Assembly (NCBI RefSeq): GCF_964355755.1
Contig: NC_092673.1
Span: forward strand, 18,421,001 to 18,485,000
Origin: Antedon mediterranea
Taxonomy: Eukaryota; Echinodermata; Crinoidea; Comatulida; Antedonidae
Reading direction: 5' to 3'
Length of the DNA: 64,000 bases
The notes beneath the pieces were generated by a model, which worked only from the letters and a program-made list of their open reading frames with translations, did not search any database and was not told where the DNA came from. The number at the start of each line of letters is the position of its first letter. Positions within the stretch are counted from its first letter, which is position 1. Of the stretch, positions 21,101 through 29,655 are shown one piece after another. The position numbers and the translations under genes were made by a program.

Positions 21101-23367
21101 AGACAATTGGAACTTATCTAAGCTAATTATGGTTTTTCCAACAATTCCACGTCCTGTAGGGATGTCCCCATTAATTAATCAAAATCCTAAAAACGATCTA
21201 AAGCTAATTTAAATGCCTTTTTGAATGAAATTAGTACATAATGTCCAAATCGTACACAAATATCTGCTGCTGTTGCATATCTCGCGGTGGTGTTTACAAA
21301 TGAAACTCAGACCAGACGACAGGTGGCGCTGTTGTATTTCACAGTACATAGCCATATCATAGGATAATTTGTGTACTAGATTTTTTTTCATCCGCGAGAC
21401 GTTTTTTTTTTCGTACACAAAAATGTTTCAAAAAGTACTATTTAACGATCGTTGAATAGTGCGTACTATTGCACGCCATGTGACCCACATTCGTCCAATC
21501 AAATGACAGGAATTTATTTAGGTGTTATATAATATTTGATATTTGCTTCTCTTCAACTGTGTAGCTCTCTCGAAGGGTGACTTTAAACAGTTGATTGCAG
21601 ACTTTGCAAAATGGTTTGATGACCATGGACTCCTCAACAGCCTAAAAGTTCTTTTCTTAGAATGGTTAGGTGTTGAAGTATTGAAAAGGGTTACAAGTAC
21701 AAGAGAACTATTAGATCATTTAATCAATTCTGATCTATTGAATCAACAACATCTTGCTGTCCTGTATGACACAATAAAAGTAACTGGACAATTTGACTTT
21801 CAGTCATCTGTCACAAAAAAGCTTTCTTCTTTCAAGAATATCAAAAAGTGTAAGGTAGTGTCACTACACACAGTCAATCTTTTTGATTGGGGAAAATCCC
21901 TCAGTGATCAGGATATAAAGGATCTTGACATACAATACAACTACCCTTTCCTTAAGAAGTATGCAGACGGTTGGAGTTTGACTTTGGATTTTGAAGCTCG
22001 AGGGTTGTTGGAAAGACAGAATCAAATCAGTTAAGAAAATAGACTTTTAGCTTTAACTTGCGATGTAATATGCTTGAACTCTTGGTTTAATTACCCACCA
22101 TATTGTACAGTAGATAGCATCTGATGATCTTGTAGGTATGGAAGGCAACAATCCACTGGCAAAAACCACTTTACAAATGTCTTCATGGCCTCTTTGAGAT
22201 AGCCCTGTTAAATTGAATTTTGAATAATTTCAACTATATTATTACAGAACCCCTATTAAGGGGACACCTTTGCGACCCAAACAGTTGTTCCCTTAATAGG
22301 GGTTTTTGGGGAGAAGAATTGACAATTTAGCAGCCCACTTTTCACCAATGAAAACTGTCCAGCCAGAGAAAGTATCATAATTTTTATCATAATCATTATG
22401 ATATCCATTTTTTGATATACAGTAAATGAATAAGTTTGGTATTTTTTTTGTAATGGGGAAGAAAATTGTTGTTCCCTTAATAGTAATAAAAAAAACATTT
22501 TGCACTATCAAACATGTCCCTGTCCGCTTAGTATTTCATGAGAAAGTGTCCCCTAAACATATAATATTTCCCCTTGTTTCATGAGAAAGTGTCCTCTAAA
22601 CATATAATATTTCTCCTTGTTTCATGAGAAAGTGTCCTCTAAACATATAATATTTCCCCTTGTTTCATGAGAAAGTGTCCCCTTAATATGGCTGTGTCCC
22701 CTTAATAGGGGTGTGTTCCAAAGGAGGGGTTCTACTGTATAAAGATTTTATGTTATAATATTTCAGTGTAATAAACGGTACATGCTTCAATAGTATGCAT
22801 AATAATAACATGTTTTTTTGTTTTTTTAAAATTAAAGTACTATCCAAGAGTAACTATCGAAAACTACTTGTGGAAGTGTCATCATGGTGGAAAGAACATA
22901 AGAAGATCAATTTACTGAAATTCATCCTTTTAATGTTCGAACAAGTTACTCTAACCGACATAGAGAGAGAAGATGATCCAGTCAAACTCTTTGAGTTACT
23001 TGGAGCTCCTGGAATAATTAGCCCGTCAAATGTGGATGTTCTACTTGAAGCTGTTGTAATCGGAGGAATGGGGGGTGTGGACGAGGAAAAGATCAAGCAA
23101 TTGATACCAAGCTTTCCTGGATTCAGTCAAATAAAAATTCCTGACTTCTGGGATAAGTGTCAAAAGTTGATCGGATTTGGACGTAAGATAGGTATTGATG
23201 AGCAAACCAACATTGGACATGTGTGTGGAGTGAAAAGTAAACCTAATGATGTTTGGGCTTTGATGTTTGAACTTGAAAGGCAACGACTTTTCACTGAAGA
23301 AAGGACAAAATTCATTCAACTGCTAAAAGACATTGACCTGGATAGACATGCAGCATTATTAGAATAG
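3120..23367 (+). CDS. ZU5-UPA-DED protein gene (5' end uncertain)
   Basis: Proposed exons: 3120-3176, 12472-13001, 14415-14549, 14977-15118, 16485-16514, 17034-17312, 19415-19624, then either 21565-22034 or 22838-23367. Every junction has GT/AG borders and compatible phase. The protein reads ZU5 domain, UPA-like region, GVSSGA-repeat linker, Ser/Gln-rich linker, then a death-effector-like C-terminus, about 620-640 residues with the first exon included. ZU5-UPA modules followed by a death-fold domain are known from UNC5, ankyrin and PIDD-type proteins; here a DED-like fold takes the place of the usual death domain. The family role (adaptor in apoptosis or immune signalling) is inferred. The start is unsure: either upstream of the window or the ATG at 12480, which has a purine at -3 and G at +4. 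No transcript evidence is available. Confidence 0.65.
3675..3935 (-). pseudogene. C-terminal remnant of a LINE reverse transcriptase
   Basis: Read on the minus strand just past the satellite, one frame gives LFRSYCINLYCAALWCD. Adjoining frames give NALRHILNVSRIS and further residues with stops and frameshifts. From family knowledge this is the region C-terminal to the polymerase core of CR1/Jockey-like LINEs, where a conserved 'LFRSYC..LYC..LW' block precedes a 'YN..LR.IL...R' block. The catalytic FADD-box region that should lie between this and the NIYI motif is absent. With the N-terminal part at 10743-11100 it brackets the 69-bp array in correct order and strand. Confidence 0.65.
3936..10742 (-). 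repeat. 69-bp satellite array (about 98 copies) made from a reverse-transcriptase motif
   Basis: About 98 head-to-tail units fill 6.8 kb. Most are 69 bp; 15 units are 70 bp, with an extra G (ctGgtaaatgg), all left of about 8330. Because 69 is a multiple of 3, several frames on both strands stay open for long distances, up to about 890 codons. On the minus strand one frame reads PFT-VSNGVRQGGVMSPLLYNIYI per unit, which is the conserved motif region of LINE reverse transcriptases (RQGxxLSPLLFNIYI type). The flanks on both sides are the adjacent parts of such an enzyme. The array is not considered protein-coding. Variants (CAC/TAC, AGG/AGT, tCCatt/tACatt) recur in blocks, suggesting higher-order duplication. 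Confidence 0.95.
10743..11100 (-). pseudogene. N-terminal part of LINE reverse transcriptase, broken
   Basis: The minus-strand translation contains FAFKAKHLTDTCIFVLKHVI, then SLDASKAFDQVNQCGLF, and, after a frameshift, LLKCWYEKQSFVIHWGNSVS, running into the first satellite unit (SNGVRQGG). These are the consecutive motifs (fingers, the first catalytic Asp region as DASKAFD, then the region before RQG) of non-LTR retrotransposon RTs. Upstream in the minus direction the match continues weakly to about 11100. At least two frameshifts make it a pseudogene. It lies antisense in the intron of the ZU5-DED gene. Confidence 0.8.
11214..11671. mobile_element. TTAA-flanked MITE, piggyBac-like
   Basis: TTAA is present at 11214-11217 and 11668-11671. 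The ends are imperfect terminal inverted repeats: 'ttaaccctttaaagaca' on the left and the complement of 'tgcgtcttcaaatggttaa' on the right. TTAA targets and TTAACCC-type ends are characteristic of piggyBac-superfamily elements. The 450-bp interior has no transposase frame, so it would be non-autonomous. Confidence 0.6.
11672..12471. other. AT-rich intron sequence, nothing recognised
   Basis: This 800-bp stretch leads to the ZU5 exon. It contains only simple AT-rich sequence and ends in the acceptor tract 'ttatttttcag'. Confidence 0.5.
12472..13001 (+). CDS. ZU5-domain exon
   Basis: The exon starts after 'tttttcag' in phase 1 and ends at 'aag|gtaatt' in phase 0, giving 177 codons. The protein has the ZU5 pattern: a glycine-rich start (IVGSAGETLHL), an acidic/aliphatic strand (IKLEIHSEAIEGETVKVSL), the hallmark 'SPIVKCGPEGTSFKKPILLSFPH' (seen at about residues 60-82), a strand with W (DEWKQIAL) and a final 'VTLKHFCFYTLMG'. 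ZU5 is a beta-rich scaffold found with UPA and death domains in UNC5, PIDD and ankyrins. The exon's last 35 residues (from LLGVFGKML) begin the UPA-like region. An in-frame ATG at 12480 could serve as start. Confidence 0.85.
13068..13275. repeat. Repeat family F2, short copy
   Basis: It contains 'attgtgggtcacatggtgtg', the reverse complement of the right end of the F2 copy at 20600-21530, followed by the foldback core (agtgtaatggtag ... ccattatttgtacaattaca). It is therefore an internally deleted or rearranged copy. It lies 66 bases after the ZU5 exon. Confidence 0.6.
13880..14190 (+). pseudogene. Internally deleted LINE fragment
   Basis: The plus strand encodes TSNQEIGDLFNKPFQSVLIQ (near 13915-13975), which resembles the 'K...LN..F.SVFT' block before the RT domain. 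About 100 bases later it encodes FYARVIKLWNKLPSNG (near 14090-14140), which resembles the 'R....WN.LP' block at the very C-terminus of CR1/Jockey-like ORF2. The whole polymerase core is missing between them. It is an intronic relic of the ZU5 gene. Confidence 0.55.
14415..15118 (+). CDS. UPA-like region, two exons (14415-14549, 14977-15118)
   Basis: The first exon is 135 bases, phase 0 at both ends, starting MIEEDHIKIGEQPLIVPENI. The second is 142 bases, phase 0 to 1, and contains NLWRTGPSKKFLLRRSNSS. Together with the end of the ZU5 exon, this has the layout of the UPA domain that follows ZU5 in UNC5 and PIDD. In those proteins the layout is a '...PL.....L.I.....W' strand pair, a '..IW.....F.L.R' segment and a closing strand. 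The similarity is by pattern only. The intron between the exons carries no recognisable element. Confidence 0.6.
15280..16202. mobile_element. TIR element with TAA target duplication (Harbinger-like MITE)
   Basis: The left end 'cgcccgtattcttaaaccgg' and the complement of the right end (cgcccgtattcttaaactgg) match for about 40 bases, continuing through 'actttagtcgtagttcga'. TAA flanks both sides (15277-15279, 16203-16205). A 3-bp TWA duplication is typical of PIF/Harbinger elements. No transposase is encoded. It lies within an intron of the ZU5 gene. Confidence 0.7.
16485..16514 (+). CDS. Ten-codon linker exon of the ZU5-DED gene
   Basis: Thirty bases between 'ttgttatag' and 'gtatgt', phase 1 at both ends. 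It encodes CNVETSRPNL and joins the UPA region to the glycine/serine linker without disturbing frame. Confidence 0.5.
   Translation, partial: VMLRHQDQI
16565..16768 (-). mobile_element. 5S-rRNA-derived SINE (or 5S pseudogene with tail)
   Basis: The minus strand from 16768 to about 16683 matches the second half of eukaryotic 5S rRNA. It has 'tctgatcag', then 'cctggttggagcttggatgg', 'gagacc' and 'ggaatatcagtgctgta', which cover the internal A-box, intermediate element and C-box promoter. The 100+ bases after it (to about 16565) are not 5S. A 5S head joined to an unrelated body fits SINE3-type elements, which are known from sea urchin and fish. It is intronic. Confidence 0.65.
17034..17312 (+). 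CDS. GVSSGA hexapeptide-repeat linker exon
   Basis: The acceptor is 'tgccagtacag|gtg' and the donor 'caag|gtaata', phase 1 at both ends, 279 bases. Nearly all of it is an 18-bp repeat encoding about 14 variants of G-V-S-S-G-A (with IG, TG, FSGA and LSGA variants), ending GAWNRGIRQ. This is a flexible low-complexity spacer between UPA and the C-terminal death-fold region. An AG at 17027-17028 is an alternative acceptor but gives the wrong phase. Confidence 0.6.
17655..17900. repeat. Dispersed repeat with 'cccgtagccagaat' head
   Basis: The words 'caggcccgtagccagaatgc', 'gggggggttttcttgacccc' and 'gcgagcgcagcaagcc' are typical of an abundant repeat class seen across marine invertebrates, as I recall. 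No second full copy was found in the window. Open frames on both strands here are not taken as genes. Confidence 0.35.
18270..18850. repeat. Degenerate ~110-bp tandem repeat
   Basis: Five or more decayed units repeat the order 'gacctagcagctct', 'ttcttagctc', 'aacccaaccatggttgg', 'ctggtcc.gtagac.tataatt'. The reverse complement of the same unit is found at about 55780-56010 in the Roc-COR gene. Confidence 0.6.
19415..19624 (+). CDS. Gln/Ser-rich linker exon
   Basis: The acceptor is 'tatgtatag' and the donor 'gaag|gtaagt', phase 1 at both ends, 210 bases, 70 codons with no stop. The product starts GNGGKKENEITSSG and continues in repeats of the type QQCEPSSSQQ. It is low complexity and probably an unstructured spacer before the death-effector-like exon. 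A decayed relative of this exon and its flanking introns is found at about 55395-55700. Confidence 0.6.
19826..20339. mobile_element. TIR element (MITE)
   Basis: The left end 'atatatcagaagaatgagca' recurs as the reverse complement 'tgctcattcttctgatatat' at 20312-20331. The ~510-bp interior has no protein frame. No clear target duplication was identified. Confidence 0.6.
20600..21530. repeat. Repeat family F2, long copy, with foldback core
   Basis: The core (about 20620-20785) folds back: 'aatgaatgtttatgagtgta' and 'aaaggttatatttcaac' recur as reverse complements ('tacacgaatacaaaacattc' with a mismatch, 'gttgaaatataacctttc'). The body, rich in 'aggcctagcctaatactag', matches 51480-52225. It ends with 'gccatgtgacccacattcg', just before the acceptor of the DED exon at 21565. 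Confidence 0.75.
21565..22034 (+). CDS. Terminal exon A: death-effector-like domain
   Basis: The acceptor 'caactgtgtag' is followed in phase 1 by ALSKGDFKQLIADFAKWFDD. The next helices read LKVLFLEWLGVEVLKRV, then TRELLDHLINSDLLNQQHLA and VLYDTIKVTGQFDF. This order (LxxLLxxxL helix 2, short helix 3, 'LL..L...DLL...HL..L' helices 4-5) is the DED pattern, though the RxDL motif of helix 6 is absent. A second helical segment follows (YADGWSLTLDFEARGLLE). The stop is at 22032-22034, about 17 residues earlier than in exon B. It is alternative to the exon at 22838-23367, with the same acceptor phase and its own stop. Confidence 0.6.
22244..22740. mobile_element. TIR element with 43-bp internal tandem repeat
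   Basis: The left end 'acagaacccctattaagggg' and the complement of the right end (acagtagaacccctccttt) match imperfectly. 'cccttaataggggt' words recur on both strands, so it can fold back. Inside, at about 22535-22685, a 43-bp unit with 'tttcatgagaaagtgtcc' is repeated about three times. A degenerate relative lies at about 42470-42580. It separates the two alternative DED exons. Confidence 0.55.
22838..23367 (+). CDS. Terminal exon B: death-effector-like domain
   Basis: The exon follows a strong pyrimidine tract and 'attaaag', in phase 1. It begins VLSKSNYRKLLVEVSSWW, parallel to ALSKGDFKQLIADFAKWF in exon A. Next come LLKFILLMFEQVTLTDI, then KLFELLGAPGIISPSNVDVL and LEAVVIGGMGG, again DED-like. 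A second helical stretch reads DVWALMFELERQRLFTEERT and FIQLLKDIDLDRHAALLE. That stretch resembles helices 3-6 of another death fold, so the exon may encode a tandem pair. The stop is at 23365-23367. It arose by exon duplication with exon A and the DED exon at 54199-54738. Confidence 0.6.
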
Positions 23368-24569
23368 ACATATTGAATAGAAATTGAAAAAAGACTAATA
23401 CAGTTTAGGAACTTAAGAGGTTTTTCATTGAACTTAGGTGACAATTCAATGTTAAGACATTATAAACATATATATGTAGACAACTATGTTTATTCCAAGT
23501 ATGTTTTAACAACAGAAATATGGAAATCATCAGCGATTCATAGTACTTTGTTATGTTTTTTACAAACATACCTTGCATAAAGCTACTGCTAAAAAATAGA
23601 AAATCATTTTTAAAAGGGTTGACAGGGGAAGAAACAAAACAGAAAATGTGAACTGAAACAATATATAAACAAGAGCAATCGGATTACATATGTACCTCCG
23701 GATAGGACTGACCTCCAAAATTAAAAATGATTGAGCCCGTTTTAAAATTTCTATAAATATTTGTAATATGATGTTATATAAAAATTAGATAGTTTTCCTC
23801 CTCAATTTATTAGCGTGCCATTTTAGATATCCTGGATCTGTTTGGCTCACCACCTTTGACCTTTTCCATGAATTGACAGAGCAGCTGCATAGTTTGGGAG
23901 TTTGGTTTATTTTATTATCATGGAATAGAACTTCTCTGCTATTTTGTATACATTTTCATTACGGTGATTTTATATTATACCATATTTTAACTTCTTTGCT
24001 ATTTTGTATACATTTTCATTACGGTGATAATATTATACCATATTATAACATAAAATGTGAATAAGATTTTTTTGTATAAAGGAAATGTAATAATAAATTT
24101 TATATTTTGATTAATTTGATTTATTGTTGGTGTGTAAAACAAAATAAAGAATTATTTGTGTGTTAAAAAAAATACTATAGAAATCAAATACTGGAATGTT
24201 TTTACTCTGAAACATAGTGATATAAAACATAGTGATATAAAACAAAACTTTCTCTGATTTTGCATACTTTGGGCAGCTTTATGTAAACAGTCAGTGAATG
24301 CTATTTTTTGCTGCGCAGTGGGACATGTAACAGTTTTCAGTTAATATTTAATACAGTAGTAAAAAATAAGTTTAAAAATAAAAGCAATACTGGATAGGGC
24401 ACTTTACGAAATAAAAGACGCTAAAGAAAAATTTTGCTGTGTGAATATTAATCGAGGGTGCACCAGAAAGTGACAACGTGCATGAGAGAATACGTCTTGA
24501 TGCACCGTCGTCTGTCTGTTTCCATTTGTTTGCAGAATTTTTGTGAAGCCACAGACAACATGTTTAGTC
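23368..24569. other. 3' flank of the ZU5-DED gene
   Basis: No gene was seen. AATAAA at 24092-24097 is a candidate polyadenylation signal for exon B, which would give a 3' UTR of about 750 bases. At 23930-24030 a stretch of about 60 bp is directly repeated twice (tgctattttgtatacatttt). Confidence 0.4.
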
Positions 24570-24665
24570 TAGTCGCGTACGTGCAACGCGACTCTGTAGC
24601 TCACTATGTTGGTCGGTCGGTCGGTAAACATTAACTTGAATTTGAGCACGCGACTGCAGCCATGT
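24570..24665. repeat. Dispersed repeat pair with 33470-33545
   Basis: The segment containing 'agctcactatgttggtcggt' and 'gagcacgcgactgcagccat' is found again, slightly diverged, at 33470-33545 (agctcactatgtaggttggt, gagcacgcgtctgcagccat). The origin is unknown; it may be the end of a retroelement. Confidence 0.6.
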
Positions 24666-24819
24666 TTAGGCCTATAGATATTCCGAGATGCTTTTTGCGG
24701 GAAACATTTCTGATCTACCCGCCTTACTATGCCTTTTTGGGTGCTATTAGTGACCACACTTTCACAGAACTTACAATAAGAATTTTTCAGTTGTTTCAAG
24801 ATATGTTCGTTTTCCTACT

Positions 24820-25047
24820 AGCAGCCAACCGCCTGTCATCGATATCTGGCAACCCCCATGATAAAGCTGAGCATCTCGATGATCAGCCAAGCCGCTTGAT
24901 TAAAGACTTCGCACCTGTCTGAGTATACCTATCAGTAAAATTGTTAACAATTCACTTAATGAACTTCCTAATTTGTGGAAAAAGGCGAATGTACCCAAGG
25001 TTAAGATTGTTGCTTCGTTGAATGATCTTCGGCCAATCTCACTGAGA
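24820..25047 (+). pseudogene. LINE reverse-transcriptase fragment
   Basis: The plus strand reads DQPSRLIKDFAPV, then after a frameshift ISKIVNNSLNELPNLWKKAN and VPKVKIVASLNDLRPISL. This is the start of a LINE RT domain ('..I.N.SL....P..WK.A.V.PV.K......DLRPISL'). The rest of the element is missing. Confidence 0.65.
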
Positions 25048-26889
25048 TGAAACTATTTTACTATAAAAATCCATAATATCTTTCATGATTTCTTAACAAA
25101 ATAGATCTCTCATTCACGTAAATTTCTGCCGCCACATATTTTGGATTGCTTTTAATTTTTTTTAAATGGGCCTATTCAATTATCAAATCAAGTAGTATAT
25201 TAACCGGTGAAGAAGTACAGCCTATAACCAATCAACACAACAAATCGTAACATAATAATAATAAGCCACAGAAAAAGAAGCCAAGGCAAATTTCATATTT
25301 CAATGAATAGATTGTATCATAGGCTATAACAATAGTAATAGGTTACAAATACAAATTGTTACGGTGTAAGCATGGAGTAAAGAATATCTAGCTTGTCTTG
25401 AAAAATTAGTGAAACAGTGTGGTGATGTGAGATTCCGTTTTTCGAACTTTTTTTCTGTTGTTGGTCAATTTATTCAGTTTTCTATTTTCATTTTCACACT
25501 TGCATAGAGACTACTTGTATTTTGCGCTATATAAATTTAAAACCATTATATTGAATAAACAGTAGCCAAAACATGGTATTTTGGTAAATCTAATCCAGCA
25601 GAAGTACTGAATTATGTTTTTTTCAGCCTTTTATAGTAATTTTACCGACTTTTAAACAATTTTGACTTAAAATCATGTCATACGAGCACTTCGAATTGGA
25701 CAATTCGCGTCGTTTTTATGAAAAAGTACAAAAATGCGTCAAAATTATGCCTTTTTTTTAACAGTCATAGTTTCTAAACTACATGGTGCAGTTTATTTTT
25801 ATTACATATTCTGGAAGTAGATGCGTTGTGACGTCATCGTATGGCCACTTGAATATAAAATATAGGATTTTTGTCATAGCTCATCACATTTAATAGAGCG
25901 CATCTCCACTTATCCGTATTCCATTTCCCCCCATTTTTTTATATTGTCTAGGTCAATCAATTATCTTTCGCATGATTTACCATTTTTTAAATTGTGATGA
26001 CGTCATCTTGTTCACAAAAAAATTGTAAAAATTGGATGAAAAGGCGGGTCCCGTTATTTTCACATATTCTGCACTGTATGTAGTACGTATAAAATATATA
26101 GTGACGTATACTGTATATACTTAGACGTGACACACAATAGAGAGCACACTAACATTTTTTCAATGGCTTAATTGTTTTTCTTTGGGCAATAATTATTCTA
26201 ACGTATGATGTGCACATGGTGTTTGCGCGGCGGATAACCTAACTCGTCTATTTTTAGTGCTGCAACTGCAATATTTTAAAATAAACCTTGAATATAAATA
26301 ATAATAATTAACTACAAGAAAGGCTGGTTTTTATTTTTTAAAATTATTTTATTATTTATTATTTTACTGTGTTTGTTTTCAATTTCTGTAAATAAATAAT
26401 AAATAAATTATATTAAATTAAATAAAGACACCTTGATTATATATCTTTTCAAGAGGATTTTATGGAAACAAACATACTTTTTTTTTTTCCTTTTTTTCTT
26501 GTTTACATTCTACATTATTTTTTAAAAATTGTATAAAATATGTTTGCTGGCGATTTGATGTTGGAAAAAAGCCACTGCAATCCATTTATCCATCCAACAT
26601 TGTCATATTGTAGTAACACGGTATGTACGTATAAGGTAATCCGGAGTTTTCACCACTTATTTTTACCAACTAGACAATCAAGCTGTAACAATGTTATGAA
26701 CACCTTTGTATTTCCTTTTTACTTTAATTGAAGACGGTTTAATCTATCACTAGGCCTATATTTATAATTGACTGAATTACAATTATACTTTTGATGGTGA
26801 TCCTTGAAATGCTTATCTCTGAACACTGTGTACCTACCTATTCATTACTTAATCCACATAAGTTGTAATAAGTGTTATTTGTTTTTGTG
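25048..26889. other. AT-rich intergenic sequence, nothing recognised
   Basis: There is no supported gene between the LINE fragment and the next LINE. Several 'gtgatgacgtcat' words (about 25838, 25995) hint at decayed TIR or repeat DNA, but no element could be delimited. Confidence 0.4.
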
Positions 26890-29655
26890 TTTGTGTTTGT
26901 TGCACATTGCATTGGCCTATGATTAATTGTAATACATGTTTTAAACAAATTCATAGCCAGCAGCCCAAAACTCTCTGTTCACTGTGTAAAATGTACTATC
27001 ATAATAGATGTATTTATCCGAACCTTGATATAAAAGAAAACTGGTTTTGCTTTAATTGTACTGGAGAGATATTACCTTTTAACCATTTTGTAGATGACAA
27101 TGAATTTAAATTTGCTTTGTATTGTTTTGATAACACAATTGACTACAATAAAATGTTAAGCTTGAAACTTAACCCGTTCTTGTATGAAGACGCTATCCAC
27201 TCTGCTATCCACCACGACAACTTAAATATGTCAAATACCGATTATAACACTAGCTGTAAATACCTATGTGATTTAACCTGTAAAATAGAGTATCCCAGTG
27301 ACAATTTTTCTATTTTGCACTTGAACACACGTAGTTTTAACCAGAATCAGGAAGGTATAATGCATTTTCTTTCAAATCTTAAACATAATTTCACTATCAT
27401 TGCCCTCTCTGAAACGTGGTTTAATGTTGAACAAAGTAATTTAATACATATTGAGGATTATACGCTGGTTAACACCCCACGTCGTGACAGAAGAAGTGGA
27501 GGAGTGGCTTTATATATTCATAATTCTATTTCTTTTAAAACCCGAGCAGATCTAAATTTAATTAAAAATAACCTAACTAATAACGATCATTCTGAATCGA
27601 TATTTGTGGAAATCATTAATCCTGACTCTAAAAATATAATTGTTGGAAATGTGTACCGCGCACACAGGACAGACACAGACTTATTTATTTCAGATCTTAA
27701 TGATACCTTATTAAAAGTAACAGAAGAGAACAAGAAATGCTATGTATCCGGGGACTTTAATTTTGATTTACTTTGTGTTAATATGAATAAAACAATTAAT
27801 GACTTTTTAAATATGTTCTACATGAACAATATGTTTCCCCTTATTGATAGACCAACACGAATAACGCATAGATCAGCCACTCTTCTTGACAATATCTTTA
27901 CTAATGTAATCACACATCCTATCCAATCTGGTGTGTTTATATGGGATGTTACAGACCATTACCCTGTTTTTCAAATCACAAATTCCCTGAAAGTTAAACA
28001 CAAAAGTAATATTGGATACACACAATCACGGTCATTTAAACAACAAAATATATATCGCTTCATAGACACGATACAAACAACTGAATGGAACAATGTACTT
28101 CAAGAACAATCGCCTGAAATAGCATATAATATATTTTCAGACAAGATTACAAACACATACAATACATGTTTTCCTATACAATCTAAGCACAAAAAATCTA
28201 AATATAATCGCATTCCTCGAAATCCATGGATTACTAAAACCATTATAAAATCTATAAATCGTAAAAATAAGCTCTATAAAAAGTATATTTCATCGCCAAC
28301 CTTCACAAATAAAAATAAATTTACTCGCTATCGTAATATACTTACCTCAATACTCAGAAACGCAAAGTAGTTTCTGATAAAAATATTAAACAACTCATTA
28401 CGACAGTAAATCAAGAACTAAATAAAGTTTCCTCCTGGCTTAAATCTAATAAATTATCACTTAATATACTTAAAACAAATTACATTATGTTTAAAAATAA
28501 GCATAGTAGACGACAATATCACAATATTCAAATTATGATTGACAATACTACTATTTCACAGTCTCTAATACTAAATTTTTAGGTGTAATTATAGATGAAG
28601 CACTAACATGGTTTAATCACACAGAATATATATCCAACATTATTTCTAAATATACTGGCATTTTATTTAGACTAAAACATGCTCTCGCACCGAATATTTT
28701 ATTTTCTTTATATCGCACATTAGTTCTCCCATACTTATATTATTGTAATCTTATTTGGGCAGATGCAAACAACTGCAATTTGAAAACCATTCATTTAAAA
28801 CAAAAGAAAATAATTAGACTCTGTACAAACTCATCCTGGCTGGCCCATACTGCACCCTTATTTTTAAAATTAAAAACTTTAACAATCTATGATATTCATA
28901 AATTACAAAAAGCAAATTTTATGTTTAATTTTGTTAATAATAATCTACCAAGTAATTTCAATACTTTTTGGGCTAGGGTAAAAGAAACACATTTTCATAA
29001 TACAAGAACATTAAATGATTTGCGTCCGCATAATTTCAGAACAGACCTGGGAATGAATACCATTAAACGGCAAGGACCTATATTGTGGAATGATATAAGC
29101 AATTTTATTAAGAACCAATGTACCTTAAGTTTATTTAAGAAGAAATTTATTCACAGTTTATTATCAACGTATCAGTAATATTATGTTATATTATTTAATT
29201 AGTAGAGTAACATTATTTAAGTTTACTTAAACAACATACATATATATGTGTGTGTATGTAAATCTATTACATTTTTTATCTAAAAGATGATATTCAGATT
29301 TTATTACCATGTACTAGTAAAAATAAAAATAACTATATGTAATCTTCATGTTAACCTTCTTCAAAAGTAAGTTAAAAATTATCATTTTATGATCAAAAAG
29401 AAATATACTATCTAATTTTCTCCTTTATATAAATATATTATTTTATCCAAGGGGTTGCAAACACAAGTGTTCACATGTCTTGTTATGTATTGCACCTTTG
29501 TCTTGTCTTTATGTTGTCTGTAATGTCACTGCACTAACGGGTGACCGGCTAACAAGCTTCGCTCTTACGGTTATCCATCCATATAAGTTGTTTATCTTAT
29601 GTTCATAAATTGAAATGGAAAATAAACTGAAACTGAAACTGAAACTTATCCTTTT
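26890..29655 (+). mobile_element. CR1-like LINE with intact endonuclease and deleted RT core
   Basis: An open frame at 26907-28370 (487 codons) begins with a PHD-type zinc finger: CNTC, CSLC, H and C, then CFNC, within residues 8-50. An APE-type endonuclease follows, with motifs LSETW, RRSGGVALYI, SGDFNFDL, LLDNIF and the final DHYPVF. Shortly after RNILTSILRNAK the frame stops. The next sequence, shifted in frame, is SDKNIKQLITTVNQELNKVS and SSWLKSNKLSLNI, which in full elements lies just after the FADD catalytic box. The polymerase core is therefore deleted. The C-terminus resumes (WADANNCN..., GPILWNDISNF) to a stop at 29178. The 3' end is a CTGAAA repeat at about 29625-29645. It is non-autonomous. 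Confidence 0.85.
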
